Origin: CAZGMC01 sp964526565
Lineage (GTDB): Bacteria; Pseudomonadota; Alphaproteobacteria; DSM-16000; Inquilinaceae
Direction: 5' to 3'
Assembly: GCA_964526565.1 (NCBI GenBank)
Contig: CAZGMC010000035.1
Span: 1-36,862 of the forward strand
Length of the DNA: 36,862 bases
How positions within the stretch are numbered: position 1 is the first letter of the stretch; each line of letters begins with the position of its first letter. Below, piece after piece: positions 14,427-22,546 of the stretch. Below the pieces are notes generated by a model. The model was given only the letters and a program-made list of their open reading frames with translations. It was not told the origin of the DNA and made no database searches. The position numbers were made by a program, and so were the translations under genes.

Positions 14427-17421
14427 CGCCGGCGCCCGTACCGCCATGGCCACCGGCACCAACCAGCTTCCGGGACGCCGTCCGGTCGGCAATCGTGCGC
14501 AGTGCCGTCACCGGCGCGCCGCGGCGGCCGGCGGCGAGGAACCGTTCGGCTTCCAGCGCCGGCATCGGCCTGGCGAAGAAGAAGCCCTGGCAGAAGTCGC
14601 AGCTCAGCTCGGCCAGGGTGTCGACGTCGCCCACCGTCTCCGCCCCCTCGGCCACCACGGCCATGCCGAGGGCGTGGCCCAGGTCGATGATCGAGCGGAC
14701 GATGACCGCGCTGCCACCGTCCGACAGCAGCCCGGCGACGAACGAGCGGTCGATCTTGACCGTGTCGAACGGCAGTGCGTGCAGCCGGGCCAATGACGAA
14801 TAGCCGGTCCCGAAATCGTCGATGGCCAGCTTGACGCCGAGGCCCTTCAGCCGGCGCAGGATGGTGGCAACCTGCTCCGGCCGGTCCATGATCAGCGACT
14901 CGGTGATCTCCAGGTGCAGCCGGTCCGGCGCCACGCCCGACACCGCCAGCGCCTCGGCGATCCGGTCCGCCAGTTCGGCGTCCTCGAGCTGCCGGCGCGA
15001 GACGTTGACGGTGACGTAGCAGCTGTCGTCACCATTCGCCCAGGCCGCCAGCTGGCGGCAGGCGGCGCCGATGGCCCACGCACCCATGGGCACGATCAGC
15101 CCGGTCTCCTCGGCCAGCGGAATGAAGTCGCCGGGGGAGATCAGGCCGCGGCGGGCATGGCGCCAGCGCATCAGTGCTTCCAAGCCGACCGTGGCCCCGC
15201 TGCGCAGCGAGACGATGGGCTGGTAGTGGAGCACGAGCTCGCCGCGGTCGACGGCACGGCGCAGGTCGGTCTCCATCGCCAGCAGGTCGAGCATCGCCGG
15301 ACCGCGCATGCCGCGCTCGAAGAAGTCCCACAGGCCGCGGCCACGGGCCTTGGCGCGGGCCATGGCCAGGCTGGCGTCGGCGAGCACGGATTCGGCGCGG
15401 CGGTAGCCGGCGGTGCACAGTGCCACGCCGATGCTGGCCGACGGGACGACCTCCTGCCCGGCCAGCATCAGCGGCGCCCCGACCGCCGTCTTGACCCGCT
15501 GGGCCAGGGCCAGGGCGCGATCCTGGCTGCGCGCCTCGGTGGCCAGGACGGCGAACTGGTCGCTGCCGATGCGGGCGACGAACCCGGTGTCGCCGATGGC
15601 CTGCTCGAGGCGGCGGGCGACGGCGGCGAGCATGTCGTCGCCGGCGCCCTGCCCCAGCGTGTCGTTGATCGCCTTGAACCGGTCCAGGTCCAGGTAGAGC
15701 ACGGTGCTGACCGCAGCGGGGCTGACCTTGACCTGGTCGAGCGCCCATTCCAGCCGTTCGGTGAACAGCACCCGGTTGGGCAGGTCGGTGAGCCGGTCGT
15801 GGAAGGCCTCGTGCAGCAGCCGCGCCTCGGCCTCCTTGCGGCCGGTGATGTCGGCCATCACGCCGACGACGCGCTGCGCCCGTCCGGCCGCATCGCGCAC
15901 GGCGGTGCCACGCACGTGCAACCAGCGGCACTGACCATCGTCGCGGCGCACCCGGCATTCGGTCTCGAACGGCCGACCGTCGCCGGCGACGAAGGCATCG
16001 AGTGCGCGCAGCACGCGGTCATGGTCCTCGTCGTGCAGCCGCGCGACCCAGTCGGTGAAGCGCCCGCCCAGCGCTCCCGGCACCAGTCCGATGATGTCGT
16101 GGACGCGCGGCGAGAAATAGGCGGCGCCGGAGCCGACATCGAGGTCGAACAGGCCATCGCTGGCGCCGGCCCAGGCCAGCTGGTGCCGCTCCTCATGATA
16201 GCGGATGTCGGCACTCAGGCGCTCCATCGTGTTCGTTGCCGCCTGCAGCTCAAGGTAGCGTGACCGCGGCAGGGCAGGCAGCGGACCGCCGCTGCGTTGC
16301 CGCAACGCGTCGGCATGGGCGGCCAGGGCCGCCAGCGGTGCCGATATGCCCCGCGCCAGCAGCAGGACGGCCAACAATGCCAGTACGGCCAGGGCAGCGG
16401 AGGCGGCAAGCTGCAGTCGCATGCCGTGTGCAAGCGGCGCCAGCCGTTCGCCAATCGGTTCGACGAGGGCCAGCCGCCACGGCAGGGAGGGGCTGTCGAA
16501 CGGCACAGTGATGGCGAGGTAGGGACCGGTCTCGTACTCAAGCGCCACCGCCGTCATGCCGCGGCTGCCGCCGGCGGCAAGGGAGGGACGCACGGCCTCA
16601 ACCGCCGCGGCAACCAGCGCCGCCGGGTGGCCGGCCGCCGGTCCCGGTGGTCCGGCGACGGCGAGCCTGGCCAGGCTCTCACCCCGCGCGTCAATCAGGA
16701 AGGCGGGGCCGTGCCGATGCAAGACCTGGGCGCCGATCCGCTCGACCAGGGCGGACAGGCCGATATCGATGGTCACGACGCCGTGCGGCCGATCCGGCGC
16801 CAGCACCGGCACCGCCACCGAGATCGCGGGAGTGGCCGCCGCCCCTTGGGCCATGGTCGTCCACGTCGCGCCACGGTCGCGCATCACGGCGGCGAACCAG
16901 GCGGCGTCGTACCTGTCGTCGGCCGGCTCGTCTCGGGGAGGCAACGGCTCGTCGGCGAGGTCCCGCCATTGGCCGTCGCGATGGATGCGCGCGGCGGACC
17001 TGCCGTTCTCGAACGCCTGATCGATGCGGGTCACGTAACCGGGCGCGGCGCCTGGCCCGGACCGCGGCTCGGCGCGCCGGATCGCGACTTCCGTTCCGTT
17101 CGCCTCGACATATCGGATCGATTGCAACGCCGGCGACAGCGTGAGCTGTTCGAGGAAATAGCGTTCAAGTGCGTCGGGATTGCCGGGCTCCAGGACGCCC
17201 TGCTCGATCAGGCCGCGGGTCAACTCCGCCGTCTCGCGAATCGCGGCAAGCTCCGTCTGAATGCGGTCGATCGCCTGCCGCGCCTCGCTGCCGACCAGCT
17301 CACTGGCCAGGCCGCTCACCGCAAGCCGTCCGGCACGGGACGCCGGCCAGCCGATGGCGATCGCCGCGGCCGCGATCAGGGCGACTGAGCCGAATACAAG
17401 TGCATGCCTGATCGATAGCAT
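14416..17421 (-). CDS. Membrane Cache-PAS-GGDEF-EAL protein, probable c-di-GMP phosphodiesterase
   Basis: 1001 residues from the chosen ATG. Membrane segment ~7-27, a periplasmic dCache-like sensor (~30-330), a second membrane segment (~340-362), a linker, a PAS domain (~425-540), GGDEF (~545-705) and EAL (~720-965). The GGDEF signature is degenerate (RIGSDQF), so cyclase activity is doubtful, and no RxxD inhibitory site precedes it. The EAL domain keeps its metal and catalytic residues: EALMRW, VNVSRRQL, LEITES, IDDFGTGYSSL, VKIDRSFV and EGAET. Expected output is hydrolysis of c-di-GMP under control of an extracellular ligand, affecting motility or biofilm. An ATG at 17490 would add 23 residues ahead of the membrane segment; neither start has a strong ribosome-binding site. 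The C-terminus trails into Gly-rich residues encoded by the 17-bp repeat. Confidence 0.88.
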   Translation of the reverse strand: MLSIRHALVFGSVALIAAAAIAIGWPASRAGRLAVSGLASELVGSEARQAIDRIQTELAAIRETAELTRGLIEQGVLEPGNPDALERYFLEQLTLSPALQSIRYVEANGTEVAIRRAEPRSGPGAAPGYVTRIDQAFENGRSAARIHRDGQWRDLADEPLPPRDEPADDRYDAAWFAAVMRDRGATWTTMAQGAAATPAISVAVPVLAPDRPHGVVTIDIGLSALVERIGAQVLHRHGPAFLIDARGESLARLAVAGPPGPAAGHPAALVAAAVEAVRPSLAAGGSRGMTAVALEYETGPYLAITVPFDSPSLPWRLALVEPIGERLAPLAHGMRLQLAASAALAVLALLAVLLLARGISAPLAALAAHADALRQRSGGPLPALPRSRYLELQAATNTMERLSADIRYHEERHQLAWAGASDGLFDLDVGSGAAYFSPRVHDIIGLVPGALGGRFTDWVARLHDEDHDRVLRALDAFVAGDGRPFETECRVRRDDGQCRWLHVRGTAVRDAAGRAQRVVGVMADITGRKEAEARLLHEAFHDRLTDLPNRVLFTERLEWALDQVKVSPAAVSTVLYLDLDRFKAINDTLGQGAGDDMLAAVARRLEQAIGDTGFVARIGSDQFAVLATEARSQDRALALAQRVKTAVGAPLMLAGQEVVPSASIGVALCTAGYRRAESVLADASLAMARAKARGRGLWDFFERGMRGPAMLDLLAMETDLRRAVDRGELVLHYQPIVSLRSGATVGLEALMRWRHARRGLISPGDFIPLAEETGLIVPMGAWAIGAACRQLAAWANGDDSCYVTVNVSRRQLEDAELADRIAEALAVSGVAPDRLHLEITESLIMDRPEQVATILRRLKGLGVKLAIDDFGTGYSSLARLHALPFDTVKIDRSFVAGLLSDGGSAVIVRSIIDLGHALGMAVVAEGAETVGDVDTLAELSCDFCQGFFFARPMPALEAERFLAAGRRGAPVTALRTIADRTASRKLVGAGGHGGTGAGAGD

Positions 17422-17584
17422 CCTGAACTCTAGGCTATGAGACCGCGCACCGGGAAGGCAAGGACGATGCGCACAATCCACGGTCGACATCCGTCGCAGA
17501 CGGAGCCTTGCGCCCGGAACCTTCTGGCTTTGAAGGATAGCGCCAAGATCTTAGTTTTTGGTTAAAGTCTCAGGGGAGGCAAGG
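17422..17584. other. AT-rich spacer between the V-ATPase A gene and the EAL gene
   Basis: Hand counting of row 17521-17580 gives 47% GC, and the following row (17581-17640, the end of the upstream gene) 33%, against about 70% or more nearby. The spacer lies where the next V-ATPase subunit gene (B) would be expected. It presumably carries the EAL-gene promoter. GGGGAGG at 17573-17579 on the plus strand precedes a tiny open frame listed separately. Confidence 0.5.
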
Positions 17585-19408
17585 TTAAGATGCATTTCGA
17601 TCGCAGAGCGTTTCTATCTCAGAAAAATACTTTTGATATTGTGATGTGTCTTTGCGGCTGTAGTTCAGGTTCTTGAACAGTCCTGTCAACCGCGTAAAGA
17701 AATCGCGTGCCTGTTCGGTGCTGTCGAACCGGTAGTCGGTCTCGACCAGCCGCGTGAGCATCTGGAAGGTCTCGCGCTGCCGTTCCAGCGGGCATGAGAC
17801 GTCCACCTCGTCGAAGGCGTCCTGTTGCAGGTAGACCATGTCGACCAGTGTCGCCTTCTGCCAGACCACGTAGTCTTCGAGCGTGATGCCTTCCTCGCCC
17901 GTCACCTGCATCATCTGGTAGACGGCGTCGCCGCGCCGCAGCAGCTCGACCATGCGCTCGACGCGGGCGGTCCAGTCCGGCCCGACATGCGCGCGGAACC
18001 AGGCGGCGAGCTGCGTCAAATAGCGCGACCACGAGATCAGCGGATCGACTGCCGGGTAGAAGCGGCGGTAGGCGCGGTCGGCGGACAGGCCAAGAAAGGC
18101 CTTCACCGTGGCCAGGGTCGACTGGGTGACCGGCTCCTCGAAATTGCCGCCGGCGGGGGAGACGGTGCCGATCATGGTCAGGCTGCCGATGGCGCCGTCC
18201 ACCGCGCGCAGCACGCCGGCGCGCTCGTAGATCGCCTTGATCGCGGAATCGAGATAGGCGGGAAACGCCTCCTCGCCGGGGATTTCCTCCATGCGGCCGG
18301 AGGTCTCGCGCATCGCCTGCGCCCAGCGCGAGGTCGAATCGGCGATGACGAGCACGTCGTAGCCCATCTGCCGGTAGTACTCGCCCAGGGTGACGCCGGT
18401 ATAGATCGACGCCTCGCGGGCCGCCACCGGCATCGACGAAGTGTTGCAGACGATGATGGTGCGGTCCATCAGGCTGCCGCCGGTGCGCGGGTCGCGCATC
18501 TGCGGGAACTCGGTGATGGTCTCGACGACCTCGCCGGCCCGTTCGCCGCAGGCGACGATGACCACGATGTCGGCCGAGGAGTAGCGGGCGATCAGGCCCT
18601 GCAGCACCGTCTTGCCGGCGCCGAACGGTCCGGGGATGCAGGCGGTGCCGCCGCGGGCGATCGGGAAGAACGTGTCGATCAGGCGGATGGTGGTGACCAG
18701 CGGCTCGTCGGGATAGAGGCGTTCGACCAGCCGGCGGCGCTGCAGCCGCTCCGGGATCGGCCGGCGCACCGGCCAGGACCGGGTCATGGTGACGTCGCGC
18801 TCGACGCCATCGGCGCCGACGATGCGGGCGACGGGGGTGTCGACGGTGAAGGTGCCCTCCTGGATCCAGGCGACCCGCACCCGCTCCGGCTCGCCGAACG
18901 GCACCATGATCTTGTGGGCGAAGCGGCCCTCCTGGACCGTGCCGAGGGGCTCGCCGGGCCGCAGCACGGCGCCGATGCGGACGGCGGGCGTGAACGCCCA
19001 CTTGTGCACGCGGTCGAGCGGTTCGGCATAGACGCCGCGGGGCAGGAAGAACCCGTGGTCGCGGGCCAGGTCGGCGAGCGGGTTCTGCAGCCCGTCATAG
19101 ACCCGCCCGAGCAGGCCGGGCCCCAGGGTCACCGACAGCATCTCGCCGCTGAGCGCGACGGGGTCGCCGATGGTGACGCCGGAGGTGTCCTCGTAGACCT
19201 GGAGGTCGGCGGTCTGCCCCTGTACGCGCAGCACCTCGGCCTTCAGCCAGCGCTGCGCCCTGGTGCCGCCGAGGCCGATATAGGCGACCTCGTTCTTCAT
19301 GATCGGGTTGTCGGGTGCCGCGACGGCGACCAGGCTTTCGCGCACGCCGATCACCGTGGCGCGGCCGCGCGCCACCAGGCCCTCAGGCAAAGAGAGCGCC
19401 GTACTCAC
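17585..19408 (-). CDS. atpA: V/A-type ATP synthase catalytic subunit A, orphan
   Basis: 607 residues, near the family's ~585-600. The Walker A loop is GPFGAGKTVLQG (about 257-268), with the catalytic-Glu segment ACGERAGEV, STSRWAQAMRE and the SPAGGNFEEPV loop. The non-homologous insert typical of V/A-type A subunits precedes the P-loop (GTVQEGRFAHKIMVPFG). The C-terminus (FKNLNYSRKDTSQYQKYF) also fits bacterial V-type subunits. In the complex, A3B3 hydrolyses or makes ATP coupled to H+ or Na+ flow. GTG start with an excellent GGGGAGG box; it overlaps the end of the upstream DUF2764 gene by 26 bases, indicating translational coupling. No B, D, E, I or K gene is present, so it cannot form a complete enzyme from this locus. 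Its last ~100 bases are far more AT-rich than the rest. The gene itself looks intact. Confidence 0.9.
   Translation of the reverse strand: MSTALSLPEGLVARGRATVIGVRESLVAVAAPDNPIMKNEVAYIGLGGTRAQRWLKAEVLRVQGQTADLQVYEDTSGVTIGDPVALSGEMLSVTLGPGLLGRVYDGLQNPLADLARDHGFFLPRGVYAEPLDRVHKWAFTPAVRIGAVLRPGEPLGTVQEGRFAHKIMVPFGEPERVRVAWIQEGTFTVDTPVARIVGADGVERDVTMTRSWPVRRPIPERLQRRRLVERLYPDEPLVTTIRLIDTFFPIARGGTACIPGPFGAGKTVLQGLIARYSSADIVVIVACGERAGEVVETITEFPQMRDPRTGGSLMDRTIIVCNTSSMPVAAREASIYTGVTLGEYYRQMGYDVLVIADSTSRWAQAMRETSGRMEEIPGEEAFPAYLDSAIKAIYERAGVLRAVDGAIGSLTMIGTVSPAGGNFEEPVTQSTLATVKAFLGLSADRAYRRFYPAVDPLISWSRYLTQLAAWFRAHVGPDWTARVERMVELLRRGDAVYQMMQVTGEEGITLEDYVVWQKATLVDMVYLQQDAFDEVDVSCPLERQRETFQMLTRLVETDYRFDSTEQARDFFTRLTGLFKNLNYSRKDTSQYQKYFSEIETLCDRNAS
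17590..17676 (+). CDS. Possible 28-residue Cys-containing peptide, antisense to the atpA 3' end (doubtful)
   Basis: ATG to TGA on the plus strand gives 28 residues ending MCLCGCSSGS. A GGGGAGG box lies 10 bases before the ATG. The three cysteines near the end recall short Cys-rich leader peptides, but the frame lies wholly antisense to the conserved C-terminus of the V-ATPase A subunit and no related gene follows on this strand, so it may be chance. Confidence 0.15.
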   Translation: MHFDRRAFLSQKNTFDIVMCLCGCSSGS

Positions 19409-20072
19409 CCACTGCCTCCCCGGTCAGCCGGTCGAGCCGCGCCACCGCCGTGGCCGCGTTATAGCTCAGCCAGCGGCGCACGATGTCCCACTGGAACAGA
19501 TAGGCCAGCACGGCGGCGAAGCCGAATGCCTGGTCCTCCGCGGCGCGTCGCAGCCCCGCCCAGATCAGCGCCAGCAGGCGCCGCTCGACGCCCAGGGCAT
19601 CGCCGGCCTCCAGCCGCTCGCGCAGGGCCGGCAGCCAGGGATGGACGTGGCGCAGGCCGAAGTCGGGCTCGTGCCAGTGCCGCTCGATGCGCAGGACGTG
19701 CGGGCCGATGCCCCACGGCCGGCCCTGTTCCGGCGGCCCCTGCCCCAGGGCGCGGCGGCGCAGGGCGGCGACGACGGTGCGCACCTGCAGCCGGTCGTCG
19801 ATCATCCGGCGCAGGGCCCGGCTGCGGAAGCGGAACGCGGAGCGGCGGTATTCCTCGACGAAGGCCGCATCGCTGCGTTCGGGCCGCTGGCGCTGCCAGG
19901 TCAGGAACGCCTCGGCCAGGCGCACGGTCTCGCGGTCCTCCGGCAGCAGCATGGTCAGGCGCTGTTCCAGCCGCTCGCGGTTGATCGGCAGGCGCTCGGC
20001 CGTCTCGAAGTACGGCAGTGCCGGCAGGCTGGCGACCAGCGTGAAGTAGGTGCGGTCCTCGAACGCGGCCAT
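19383..20072 (-). CDS. DUF2764 family protein (V-type ATPase-associated)
   Basis: 229 residues, soluble, no signal peptide. The opening TYFTLVASLPALPYFE matches the start of DUF2764 proteins (Y-Y-x-L-V-A-x-L-P), and the end AVLAYLFQWDIVRRWLSY matches their conserved closing segment. The middle is helical and Arg-rich. DUF2764 genes are known mainly from Bacteroidetes-type V-ATPase operons, directly before the A-subunit gene, which is exactly the position here. The role may correspond to the central-stalk C-like subunit, but that is not established. The start at 20072 avoids overlap with the preceding DUF29 gene (20-base gap); the open frame extends 18 codons further. Ends inside the beginning of the A-subunit gene. 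Assignment rests on motif memory and context. Confidence 0.68.
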   Translation of the reverse strand: MAAFEDRTYFTLVASLPALPYFETAERLPINRERLEQRLTMLLPEDRETVRLAEAFLTWQRQRPERSDAAFVEEYRRSAFRFRSRALRRMIDDRLQVRTVVAALRRRALGQGPPEQGRPWGIGPHVLRIERHWHEPDFGLRHVHPWLPALRERLEAGDALGVERRLLALIWAGLRRAAEDQAFGFAAVLAYLFQWDIVRRWLSYNAATAVARLDRLTGEAVGEYGALFA

Positions 20073-20092
20073 CGGGTCCCGCCGGCGCCCCC

Positions 20093-20560
20093 CTACTCCA
20101 GCCCGTGCCGGTTCACCGGCCACCAATCCTCGGCCAGCACCTGCTCAAGAGTGTAGGGACACTCCGCGGGCAGGACGGACGGGCGCATGCCATCGAACTC
20201 GTGCAGGGCCGCGCCGGCCAGCTTGTGCGCGGTTCGCCAGGCGCGGGGGAACAGAGCGGCGAGTTGCGGACGGAGGCTCGGGTTGTCCTCGAGGTTGCGG
20301 CCGGCGCGGTCGCGGTGCTCGGTGACGGACAGCCGCCAGCCGCGGCACGGCTCCCGGGCCGGCGAGTATTCCAGTTTCAGGAGATGTTCGATGATCCGGG
20401 CCACGGCGGCCTCCAGTGCGTCGCGCCGGCTGCTGCCCAAGTCGTCCAGCTCCTCCGCCAGATGGGCCAGATCGAGGGCGTCCAGCCGCCCGGCACGCAG
20501 GGCCTCGGCCTGCTCCCGCGCCCAGGCGTGGTAGTCGAGAGTGTAGAGCGTCGCCGCCAT
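20093..20560 (-). CDS. DUF29 family protein, copy 2
   Basis: 155 residues, the family's usual length. The helical core has YHAWAREQAEALRAGRLDAL, LAHLAEELDDLGSSRRDAL and IIEHLLKLEYSP, the DUF29 signature, and ends CPYTLEQVL..DWWPVNRHG. DUF29 is a widespread small family in cyanobacteria and alphaproteobacteria without an established function. This is one half of a tandem pair; the start codons and ends align, and the 16-base gap to the upstream copy suggests one transcript that runs on into the DUF2764 and V-ATPase A genes. The ATG has no strong ribosome-binding site. Confidence 0.85.
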   Translation of the reverse strand: MAATLYTLDYHAWAREQAEALRAGRLDALDLAHLAEELDDLGSSRRDALEAAVARIIEHLLKLEYSPAREPCRGWRLSVTEHRDRAGRNLEDNPSLRPQLAALFPRAWRTAHKLAGAALHEFDGMRPSVLPAECPYTLEQVLAEDWWPVNRHGLE

Positions 20561-20576
20561 GCCGCCAACGCGCCCC

Positions 20577-21044
20577 TTATTCCAGCCCGTGCCGGTTCAC
20601 CGGCCACCACGACTCGTCCAGGACCTGCTCCAGGGTATAGGGGCAATCCTTCGGCAGGATTGCCGGGTTCAGATGGTCGTACGCCTTCAGCGAGTGCGCC
20701 GCCAGGGCGCGGGCGCCGCGCCAGGCGCGGTCCAGCATTGCTGGCAGGTCTCGGCGCAGGCTGGGATTGTCCTCCAGCAGGTCCGCGGCCCGTTGCCGGT
20801 GCTCGATGACCGATGCAACCCAACCGGCACGCGGCGGCCATGCCGGCGAGTGCTCGAGTTTCAGGAAATGCTCGACGATGCGCTTCAATGCACTACGAAG
20901 CGCATCGCGCCGGCTGTTGCCCAAATCGTCGAGCTCCTCCGCCAGGTGGGCCAGATCGAGCGCATCCAGCCGCCCGACGCGCAGGGCCTCGGCCTGCTCC
21001 CGCGCCCAGGCGTAGAGGTCGTGGTCGTACAGCGTGTCGGTCAC
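20577..21044 (-). CDS. DUF29 family protein, copy 1
   Basis: 155 residues, the same length as the next copy. The first 45 residues and the last 25 are close to identical with it (AWAREQAEALR.GRLDALDLAHLAEELDDLG and WWPVNRHGLE), while the middle has diverged, so the pair arose by an old tandem duplication. GTG start with GGGGAG about 9 bases upstream. It lies 31 bases after the end of lpdA on the same strand, so it could be at the tail of the pyruvate dehydrogenase transcript. Function unknown; no catalytic motif is evident. Confidence 0.85.
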   Translation of the reverse strand: MTDTLYDHDLYAWAREQAEALRVGRLDALDLAHLAEELDDLGNSRRDALRSALKRIVEHFLKLEHSPAWPPRAGWVASVIEHRQRAADLLEDNPSLRRDLPAMLDRAWRGARALAAHSLKAYDHLNPAILPKDCPYTLEQVLDESWWPVNRHGLE

Positions 21045-21075
21045 CGCGGCGGCGCTCCCCTGGTCGGGCCGGGCG

Positions 21076-22476
21076 TCAGAAATGGATCGCCCGGCCGTAG
21101 GCGTCGAGCACGCTCTCGTGCATCATCTCCGACAATGTGGGGTGGGGGAAGATTGCTTCCATCAGGTCTTCCTCGGTGGTCTCGAGCTGCTTGGCGACGA
21201 CGTAGCCCTGGATCAGCTCGGTCACCTCGGCGCCAATCATGTGCGCGCCGAGCAGTTCGCCGGTCTTCGCGTCGAACACGGTCTTGACGAGGCCCTCCGG
21301 CTCACCGAGCGCGATGGCCTTGCCGTTGCCCATATAGGGGAAGCGGCCGACCTTGACCTCGTGGCCGCGCTCGCGCGCCTTGGCTTCGGTCAGGCCGACG
21401 CTGGCGACCTGGGGCATGCAGTAGGTGCAGCCGGGGATGCGCGACACGTCGAGCGGATGGACGTGCGGCCGGCCGGCGATGCGCTCGACGCAGATGACGC
21501 CCTCATGGCTGGCCTTGTGGGCGAGCCAGGGCGGGCCGACCACGTCGCCGATGGCGTAGACGCCGGGCTCGCCGGTCTCCAGCCACTCGTTGACGACGAT
21601 GTGGCCGCGGTCGACCTGCACCTTGGTGTTGTCCAGGCCGATGTCCTCGGTGTTGCCGATGATGCCGATGGCCAGGATGACGCGGTCGACGGTGACCTGG
21701 CTGTTCTTGCCGCCGCCGGCATCGATGGTGGCGGTGACGCTGTTGTCGCCGCGGTCGAGCTTTTCCACCTTGGCGCCGGTGTGGATGGTCATGCCCTGCT
21801 TCTCGAAGGCCTTGCGGGCGAAGGCGGAGATCTCCTCGTCCTCCACCGGCAGGACGCGGTCGAGGATCTCCACGACCGTCACCTCCGCCCCCATGTTGCG
21901 GTAGAAGCTGGCGAACTCGATGCCGATGGCGCCCGAGCCGACGACCAGCACCGACTTCGGCATGGCCTCCGGTACCATCGCCTCCTTGTAGGTCCAGACC
22001 AGCCGGCCGTCCGGCTCCAGGCCGGGCAGCGAACGGGCGCGGGCGCCGGTGGCGACGATGATGTGCCCGGACGTCAGCGTGTCGGTCTTGCCGTTTTTCT
22101 CCACCGTGATCCTGCCGCCGCCCTGCAGGCGGGCGTGGCCGTCGATGACGGTCACCTTGTTCTTGCGCAGCAGGTGCTTGACGCCGGCAGTGAGCTGGCC
22201 GGCCACCTGGCGCGAGCGCTTGATCACCTTGGAGAAGTCGAAGGCGATGTCCTTGGCGCTGAAGCCGAAGTCGCCGAGATGGTGGAGCAGGTGGCTGATC
22301 TCCGACGTGCGCAGCAGCGCCTTGGTCGGGATGCAGCCCCAGTTCAGGCAGATGCCGCCCAGGTGCTCGCGCTCCACCACCGCCGTGTTCAGGCCAAGCT
22401 GCGCCGCCCGGATGGCGGCGACATAGCCGCCGGGGCCGGCCCCGACCACGATCACGTCGAACTGCTTGTCGGCCAT
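21076..22476 (-). CDS. lpdA: Dihydrolipoamide dehydrogenase (E3)
   Basis: 466 residues, standard length. FAD site GAGPGGYVAAIRAAQLG at the N-terminus; redox-active disulfide in GGICLNWGCIPTK (Cys pair five residues apart); NAD site VVGSGAIGIEFASFYRNMG; FAD-ribityl motif YAIGDVVG; C-terminal catalytic His-Glu in IFPHPTLSEMMHE. It reoxidises the dihydrolipoyl groups of the E2 subunit, passing electrons to NAD+. As last gene of the pyruvate dehydrogenase run it should serve that complex, and may also serve other 2-oxoacid dehydrogenases. The ribosome-binding site GGGAGGA is strong. A chorismate-mutase-family gene separates it from pdhC. Confidence 0.96.
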   Translation of the reverse strand: MADKQFDVIVVGAGPGGYVAAIRAAQLGLNTAVVEREHLGGICLNWGCIPTKALLRTSEISHLLHHLGDFGFSAKDIAFDFSKVIKRSRQVAGQLTAGVKHLLRKNKVTVIDGHARLQGGGRITVEKNGKTDTLTSGHIIVATGARARSLPGLEPDGRLVWTYKEAMVPEAMPKSVLVVGSGAIGIEFASFYRNMGAEVTVVEILDRVLPVEDEEISAFARKAFEKQGMTIHTGAKVEKLDRGDNSVTATIDAGGGKNSQVTVDRVILAIGIIGNTEDIGLDNTKVQVDRGHIVVNEWLETGEPGVYAIGDVVGPPWLAHKASHEGVICVERIAGRPHVHPLDVSRIPGCTYCMPQVASVGLTEAKARERGHEVKVGRFPYMGNGKAIALGEPEGLVKTVFDAKTGELLGAHMIGAEVTELIQGYVVAKQLETTEEDLMEAIFPHPTLSEMMHESVLDAYGRAIHF

Positions 22477-22546
22477 GGATCTGTCCTCCCTGCCGCCGGC
22501 TGCATGGGGCGGGCCTGGAGGTCCCGGCCCGTTCTGCGCCCGCGCA

